Assembly: GCF_000182565.1 (NCBI RefSeq)
Contig: NW_015971559.1
Span: 124,001-188,000, forward strand
Direction: 5' to 3'
Origin: Spizellomyces punctatus DAOM BR117
Taxonomy: Eukaryota; Chytridiomycota; Chytridiomycetes; Spizellomycetales; Spizellomycetaceae
Length of the DNA stretch: 64,000 nucleotides
Made by a program: the position numbers and the translations under genes. The notes under the pieces are model-generated. The model saw nothing but the letters and a program-made list of their open reading frames with translations, was not told the origin of the DNA and searched no databases. Positions 53,309 through 64,000 of the stretch are shown piece by piece. Position 1 is the first letter of the stretch. Each line of letters begins with the position of its first letter.

Positions 53309-54800
53309 ATGAGCGATCGTCTGCAAAACCCAACCCAATCACTCGACGATAATGACCTCACTCATCCCTCGGATTGGCCTTCAGAGCTCTCTGGTTTCTA
53401 TGCACTCGACGATTCGTTTCGGTGTACGATATGTAAGGACTTCTACCGAGTACGTGCTGCCCTTTGTGATCCTGGTCGTGACTGCTGTGGCAAGGTTTCC
53501 TCACCTAAAGCTTTTCTTAGGCTGCAATGTCTCTACCCTGCTCCCATACCTTTTGTTCCCTTTGCCTTCGCAGCCACTTGGCACATACCATGGAGTGTCC
53601 TACCTGCAGAATAACGGTTCAAGGTCTGGCGGATATGAAACCGAACAGAGGTGCTGGAAGCAAAGCTTTGTGAAGAGGGATGCCTGGTCCATGTATCTGT
53701 AAGCTAACGTCGGATATTCAATCTTTCTTTGCAAAGCCCTTGACGATAGTGTCATGCACTTTAGCCGTTGTCGTTCTCTGCACTTGCCTTTCCTATCGTC
53801 ACTGTTGTCATCCAGGGTTTGTCCTGTACCAGTAACTCGTGCTGATACCCACTCGGCAACGGATACTGTCGATGACCCTGCTACCAACGTCAATAATCAA
53901 CGTGAGTCCTCAGATGCGCATGGTATACGCGATCCTGCGAGTGGTTCTCGCCGCTACGACACGCGATTCGCAAAAGGCAGAGAGCTCACAGACGCCTCTA
54001 AACCTCGGGGATCCTCATCCCTTGGCCAGCTATCACAGTTGCAGCCACTGGGTAAGTGAAATACTTCAGAGCCCTCTCATGGTTTGTCTAAAGCGGCCCT
54101 GTATCCAACCAGGAGACACGCCGGTCATCTGTCCTTTATGCCTCAATGCAACAAAGGCAAGAGATTTGGATCGACATATAGATAGCGGTTGCACGTCGTT
54201 TGCAACGCGGACAGAGGAACCAAGTGTTCAATCTTGGTCGGCGTCTACTATAAATAGGTGAGAGATTTGTCCGGCTCCCACCCAAATATGGTCTAAGCGA
54301 TCGTTCTTGTAGAAGAAATTCCCGGCGGCCAAAAGCATCTGTTCCGTATTCACTTTGTAGCGAATCTAAACTGCGTAAGCTACTGCGGGTAAGATCCGGC
54401 ACCACCTTAATGCCTCAAGCAGTTGTTGACCTCCCAATAGGATGATGGTCTTCCATCTAGTGGAGATAGGTCTACTCTGATTAAACGACACGCGGAGTGG
54501 GTGAAGCGATACAATGCAAATTTGGATCATCCACAACCAAAGAGTGACTTTCAAGTATCCCGCGAGCTGGCAGAGTGGGAGAAGGCAATGGCCAGTACCC
54601 CTCCTACCCCATTCACCAGTATTCCGGGGCATGAAGTGACTGTAGAAACCGAAGAAGAAAAAAGAAAACATCACGAGCGGTATAAAGCGGAATATGAAAG
54701 AATGATAGTAGGGTTAAAGAAGAGAAAGCGGGCAGAAGAGTCCTCAACACCTAGTGACAGCACACATCAGGTTACAGATGATCAAGTATACCATTTATGA
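53309..54800 (+). CDS. RAD18: E3 ubiquitin ligase RAD18 (PCNA mono-ubiquitination)
   Basis: Works with RAD6 to ubiquitinate PCNA at stalled forks. Exons by phase: 53309-53449, 53521-53650, 53737-54051, 54113-54257, then two more to 54800. Domains: N-terminal PSDWPSELSGFYALDDSFRC, RING finger split by intron 1 (CTIC / LPCSHTFCSLCLRSHL / CPTC), then MKPNRALDDSVMHF as expected after a RAD18 RING. Next a UBZ4 finger (VICPLCLNATKARDLDRHID), a SAP domain (DDGLPSSGDRSTLIKRHAEW) and the RAD6-binding-region YNANLDHPQPKSDFQVSREL. The tail is charged and short. A frame change near 53650 at first looks like damage, but is explained by an 86-nt intron with a GCTAAC branch site. Confidence 0.92.
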
Positions 54801-54975
54801 ATTATGACCTGGCTTGGAATATTTGTGTATTCTGCACAGTGCAGTGGGTTCACAATTTGAATACCTGGCAGGAGGTATCGTGGCGAAATTAAGACCCTGA
54901 AATTCCATTGTATAAAAAACATCCAAATTATCCAAGAGCGCCTTCGGTATGGATACACTAAATAGTCTTCCATCA

Positions 54976-58750
<3,775 letters not shown>

Positions 58751-59180
58751 TTTGAAGAGTAACAAACGTCAAGTTCCGACGACCACCGCTGCTCACTGCA
58801 GTATTTCAGAGTCAGCCCAAAACCTTCGTTCCTCTCAACCACCCGCGATTGCTAGTCGCTCTCACATTTTATAAAATCCTCTAAGAATCTACAGGCGTCG
58901 CAATCGAAGGGTTTGTGTTAACTCGTCGTGTTTATGTTCTCCTGCTGGCTGCTTCGGTGTTTTCCTTAAACATTGCCAGAATCCGGAGCATCGCCCAGAG
59001 CCCTGACCTTGCGGCAGCGTTGCTATACCAACAATGTTGACCTCTGGTTCACGTGTATAAGTGGCTGGCAACTTCATGTTCTGCACCACGTCCAACGTTT
59101 TCCCAAGAAACACCCCGTTCCTCGCAAAGTGCATTTCTAGTCACAGCTACTACTGCAGAAGCTTGGCGGTGATATAACGC
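58751..59180. other. Divergent promoter region between PKC1 and SCC2
   Basis: 430 bp between start codons. An open frame at 58889-59134 (-) has no recognisable motif and no consistent splice join to PKC1. No repeat or RNA gene was seen. Confidence 0.45.
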
Positions 59181-62100
59181 ATGCAGGCGGGGTTTCTATT
59201 TAGGACCGAGTCTTTTCGGCCTCCCAGCCAAACGGACCAACCACCCCAACCTCCAGCAGAGGTATTTGCAAACCAACAGTTGGTGGAATGTCCTTCTGGA
59301 ACTGCACTGGGAACATGTACGGACGTAGTGGGTGCGCTAAGAGCCCAGCCTTTAGCACCACTGACGCCAGCTATTGATGGTAAGACACCTGGTGCTTCCG
59401 AGGGAGATCCTACATATTCAACTCATGGTTAACGTAAATAGCGGCAAATCTGCTTCCTGACCTTACACTGTTGAAATTGCTTCCACGAAGCTTGTTGGAT
59501 GATACAGATTGTAACGCAGTAATGAAGCGAATAGATGGGATGACCCTTCCTGTGGTCCAGGATCTAATCGGCAATGTGGATATCAGTTATCTGTGAGTGA
59601 GGGATGCCAGCAGGTGCCTAAAACTGCAATGACTTTTACAGTATCTCATTGCTGTCCCATTACAGACGTCTCCGAACTTCGTCGTTTGCTTTACCACATC
59701 GTCGACATACCTTGTATCAACAACGAGGTGGTAGTCGTGATGGTGACCCACCCGCCCTGGCTCAAAATATATTGAATTTCTCTGCGATGCTACCGATCCA
59801 ACGTACCCAATCTCGGGGTATGTAGGTGAAAAGTCTTTGATGCCTGTATTTAGGCACTTTCCGCTTATTTTTTGCCTTTTCCAACAGCCAATGTCGATTT
59901 TGCGATCCCGCGTACCTCAATTTTCAACTCACAACCTTCACTACTCCAGTCAGCGTCAATTCTCAACTCTGATAATGCATCAGAAGTGCATCCGCTGGTT
60001 GAGACGGCACAAAATTTTGTATCTCATCCTGCTTACATCGGCGCCGCGGATTCGGCCACCATAGAGTACGATAAAGAGGTAGACCAGGGATCTCTACGCA
60101 CTACAACCTTACCGACGCCAAGTCCCGTTTTTCTTTCCCGAACCGTCTCATTGTCCCAAAGAAGATTGTCGGATGCTCCAAGTCACCAGGAACAGAACAT
60201 TATTTTTCCCCCAACACCGAAGGAAGTGTCAGGTGTCATCATGCACGATCAGTCCATGGACGGAGAGCGTGCTGTTGTAGGGCGAAATGTACGTCATGCC
60301 GCCGGACCGATGGACGTAACACCAGGACATCATGAGCCAGATATTCCGGCTATGCTTGATGGCGAAAATAGCACGCCGCGCGGACCAGGATCAATAAAGC
60401 GACGACGGACTTCTTTTGCGGAAGTTCAAGTTTTAATCGATGCCAAGAGGCGAAGCTTCTCCCCCGCCACTGCTGTCCCGAACAATACCAACCATAATGT
60501 ATCTGAATATTCGCAACACAATGAGCTGGACTCGAAAGACCCTTTGTCGCCAGCCTTGAAAAAAAGAAAACGATCCGTCAACCCCGAAAGTGACGATCAG
60601 CATAGGGTGGCTGATCAGTCTCATTCATTGAAGAGATGCTCAGAACTCATTGAATCCCTGCTGGCCGCGGAGGATTGTCTGCTGAAGGAGTCGGAGGTTG
60701 ATGAGGGTACTAGCTTATTCTTTGACAGAGGTGGACTTGTAACTTGTGGAATCTTAACTGAACTGAACAAGTACCTAATCAAACTCGACACTGTCAACGA
60801 TATTTTGCAATTGATCGAGGAGGTTGGTCGATCTTCCATGAAACGATTGTCCAAGATTGTTGAGGCACGTGTGAAAGATGCAGAATATTTGGACCCCGGT
60901 TTCGGCAACTTTGGCAGATTACGAGCAACAAAGCAAAGTAAAAAAATCAGCGGTGAAGAACACGACGGTGGAACGAGCTTCGTTGGTGCATCGCCAAACA
61001 TGGAAAGGACGTCGGGTAACGGGATATCGGAAGAAGACTATGGTCGACATTTTGGTGCCGCAATGACAAGAATCGAAACTAGTCTAGATGCGTGTTTGAC
61101 AGCATTCCTTCTGTTGTCTCGGGAGGGCCGAACTCCAGCTTCAGATAAAGGGGCCGTTGATACAATTTTCAGCGAAGATCTGACTCTTTCCTGTTTAAAT
61201 CTTCTGAAGACACAGCTGAACCAAACACTGTATGCGGCGCTCCAGTTAATGACTCGAGAAGGAGACGAACTTACCTCCGATGTGCAGCGGATGCGCGCAG
61301 GTTGTGATAGAATCAAATTGACATCGCGGTTAGCAGTAGTTGTCGTCAAAATCACTCGGATAATGGACCGGATGTGTGATTGTCTGGATATGGGCGTGTT
61401 TGGCGATGATTTGGTTATCACCGTCGCCTTTATAGCTCTATCTCCTTTTTTTGCTGAGGGTGCCGCTTTTGGAAACGCAATTGGTTTGGATAAATTGCAA
61501 CTCCGTGGTATATATTTGAGTCGAACGATCTTTGGGCGGTATGCCAAGCACCGAAATTTCATGCTAGAGGAAATCTGTGGAAATTGCAGCAAGTTAGGTG
61601 GAAGCAAAAAGATATCAAAGCAATTTAAACTCGCGGATGGGACGTCTGTTCAGATGGTGACGGCGTTGGTGCTGCAACTTGTACAGAGCTGCTGTTTGCA
61701 CATCGCGCTCGAGCAGGCTGCGAAGGACCTTCTGCGGCGATCATCGGAAACGAGTGAGGACTCAGCAAAAGTGCAGCTGAGAACTACGACATCACAGGAA
61801 GAGAAGCGATCTAACATGGCAACGGATGATGTGCACGTAGAAGGATATTCAGAGGAGCAGGGGGAATGGCAATCAATCGAAAAGGTACATGGACGATGAC
61901 ACTTTGGACCTGCGTTGATCTCGGGACTAACCTGCTATTACATTAGTTTTCGTTGGCGTGCAAGAGCGGAATAGACGCCGCATCGCATTGTGCTCACTAT
62001 TTTCTCCGATTTCTGCTAAATCGTTGTACACAGCCAACATGCGAGTCGTTAACCCCCAAGGTGGAAAGAGGTCGTGGGGCACGGAAAGGTCAATCAAGTA

Positions 62101-64000
62101 ATGATGCAGAATACAAGGCGTTTTTGGACGGGTTCTTGCAAGACCTCTTGGTTATGCTAAATACCCCTGAGTGGCCGGCCGCCGAGCTGCTGAGCATGAT
62201 TTTTAGTCGCCTGGCGGTTCGTACTAAATTTTCTTTACCACCAAAATGAACGTCGCTAATTGATTTGCAGGTGCAAGTGCTTGACGATGTCAAAAGACAA
62301 GGGGATACTGCTATCAGAGCCATGGCCGTTGAGTGGCTTGGAGCTGTTTGTGCAAAAATACGAGCGCAACCTTTCAAGCATCGACAGGCTGGCATGCCCG
62401 AAATCCTTCTTCGACTCCCAAGCGCTGACTTAACGCCAGATACCTCCGTGAGCAGCGTAAGCGCGTTACGGGAACTGCAGAACCTAGTCATGAGATGGCT
62501 CGATGCTGGCCGGACGGAGGACCCTACCATATTGGTACTGTCAGGCAGACCTCTTGTTACTTTCACCGCAGTATTCTAATCGCTTTTTAACGTACCATTA
62601 GACTGCGAAGACGTTTTTCATCTCAACCTGGGCATATGGGATCAGGTTAACACCATCGGAACAATGGTCGGTCGGGCTGAAAGATACAGTCCGAACACTG
62701 TTTTTTGATTATGGTGAAGCGGTTCTTGATATCCCTTTGAAACCGTAAGTTCCGATGTCGTAGGAGATGTACTGATAACATATATATGCACGTTACTCAG
62801 CTTTCGCTGGAACATTTAGGTACTATCATTCGACGTCCAACATATTGGCCTCGGAAGCGGTTAATAGCCCTTTTGGAGCCACGCTGGAATTGCGCCCCAC
62901 GATAGGATTTTGTGTGGAAGCACTTGCTGCACGACAGGCTCTGTACGAGTCATTCGAGCAGTTTATGGTTCGCATTGGGAATGCTCTTGACTCGGAGGTC
63001 GTGATGCTCAGAACTAAGGCACTCAAAGCATTGCAAGGAGTTTTTGTGGCGGATTCGTCTGTACTTGGGTACGGAAATATGCGCAAGCTTCTCGAGGCCC
63101 GTATGATGGATTTGAGCACCAGTGTGAGAGATGCAGCTATTGAGCTTGTCGGAAAATTCTTGATAAGTGGTGATAAACAACTCATCAAAGAGTACTACCC
63201 AATTATCAGTGACAGGATAATGGTATGCATGTCCTTTCATCTCAGCTCATATTGAAAGTCAAGCAGACGCATGAGTTTCGTTCTAGGATGTTGGTGTCAA
63301 CGTTCGTAAGAGGATCGTAAAACTTTTGAGAGATATTTATATGAGGGAAGTCAAGTTGGAAGGGGATGACGACAAATCCATAGTGGTGGATATTATCGTG
63401 AAGTTACTCGGTCGTCTCGTGGATGAGGAGAATTCCGTTAAGGTTACCTCAATGCTCACAGGATTACTTCCTAAGCATTACCCTAAACGGTTATTTGTAG
63501 GATCTGGCATTCAAGTCATTGCAAGAAATATGGTTTACTTTCAACCATTCGGAGGTCCCGGGATTTGGGCATGAAGCGCATAGTCTACCTTGTAAACATG
63601 AACCACCCAAGTGGGCTAGTTGGAGTTCTTTATCCACGTCAACTCGCAGTGATATCCGCAAGCGAGCGCTGCTAATGGTCGAAGCCGTTGCTAGCCACGC
63701 AAACGCCCCGAACTTATTTGGCAACTTAGTGCGGAGATGTTTACTGGACACCGGCAAAGTGGACAGAAATGATATCATGAACGTTTGCCGAACCGCAGTC
63801 GAATGTCTCATAGAAGAAATACTATGTTTGGAGGAACGGAGCTGCAAGGTATGTTCAATACGTAACATCATCAGGCCATTTGCTGAACTCTACGTCACAG
63901 GTGGCGATTAAGGATATTTTGAGCCTTTTGCAAGAGTTCAGTGCAATATTTCCCACTCTGATTGCGCCGCACTTAAAGACACTTCAACCATACTTGAAGG
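59181..64000 (+). CDS. SCC2: Sister-chromatid cohesion loader SCC2/NIPBL (3' end beyond window)
   Basis: HEAT-repeat protein that, with SCC4, loads cohesin on DNA. Exons by phase: 59181-59379, 59442-59592, 59666-59817, 59888-61884, 61947-62216, 62271-62534 and more to the window end. The N-terminal 400 residues are disordered with Ser/Thr-Pro sites and KKRKRSVNPES-type basic patches. The HEAT part includes DTAIRAMAVEWLGAVCAKIR, S-EVVMLRTKALKALQGVFV, MMDLSTSVRDAAIELVGKFL, DVGVNVRKRIVKLLRDIYM and LGRLVDEENSVK, closely like NIPBL. The frame still open at base 64000 reads PHLKTLQPYLK, as in the conserved NIPBL core. About a third of the protein probably lies outside. Confidence 0.92.

Noticed and set aside
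53600-53760. Apparent frameshift after the RAD18 RING finger
   Set aside because: Three frames seemed to carry parts of the RAD18 sequence, but an intron at 53651-53736 with a GCTAAC branch site joins MKPNR to ALDDSVMHF in phase, so the gene is intact.
58889-59134. 81-codon open frame between PKC1 and SCC2 (-)
   Set aside because: Unrelated to PKC1 frame, no family resemblance; likely untranslated leader or promoter.

Overview
The window looks like nuclear DNA of a zoosporic, probably chytrid-type, fungus. Genes are packed on both strands and cut by many short introns (mostly 50-90 nt, GT..AG, CTAAC/CTAAT-like branch sites). Fungal signatures include a Pkc1 with HR1-C2-C1-C1-kinase order, a fungal-type SSZ1, GET3, RAD18 and pyruvate decarboxylase. 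Two neighbouring genes, ARMC3 and FAM161-like, belong to families tied to cilia and centrioles, which non-flagellated fungi have usually lost. No rRNA, convincing tRNA, transposon, CRISPR array or virus was seen. Gene models were rebuilt by hand from splice signals, reading phase and family knowledge. Exon limits are inferred and no search was run. || Layout. 0-5 kb: 5' part of a PARP gene (-), RNase H2 subunit C (+), pyruvate decarboxylase (-). 5-14 kb: ARMC3 (+), FAM161-like (+), DUF7918-like protein (+). 14-25 kb: cyclin (-), large coiled-coil protein (-), EAF elongation factor (+), NUP62/NSP1 nucleoporin (+), small basic probably mitochondrial protein (-). 25-31 kb: full-length Dicer (+). 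31-37 kb: NIP7 (-), ZFAND4-like UBL/AN1 protein (+), probable dynactin p24 (-), CWC27 (+). 37-44 kb: inositol-pentakisphosphate 2-kinase (-), GET3 (+), ETFRF1/LYRM5 (-), SSZ1 (+). 43.5-52 kb: CUL1-type cullin (-), CCDC186-like coiled coil (-). 52-64 kb: prohibitin-1 (+), RAD18 (+), PKC1 (-), SCC2/NIPBL cohesin loader (+, running off the end). || The content is mostly housekeeping: genome maintenance (PARP, RNase H2, RAD18, SCC2), cell cycle (cyclin, CUL1), RNA and ribosome work (Dicer, CWC27, NIP7, EAF), proteostasis (SSZ1, GET3, ZFAND4, PHB1) and signalling (PKC1, IPK1). Several pairs are divergent over very short spacers. The most interesting points are the one-repeat-per-exon build of ARMC3, a recent 261-bp tandem duplication in the CCDC186-like gene, a complete PAZ-containing Dicer with a helicase insertion, MCB-like ACGCGT boxes upstream of the cyclin, repeated use of tiny 5' coding exons, and a small unrecognised gene sharing Dicer's promoter region. 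I found no clear candidate for a wholly new multi-gene system.
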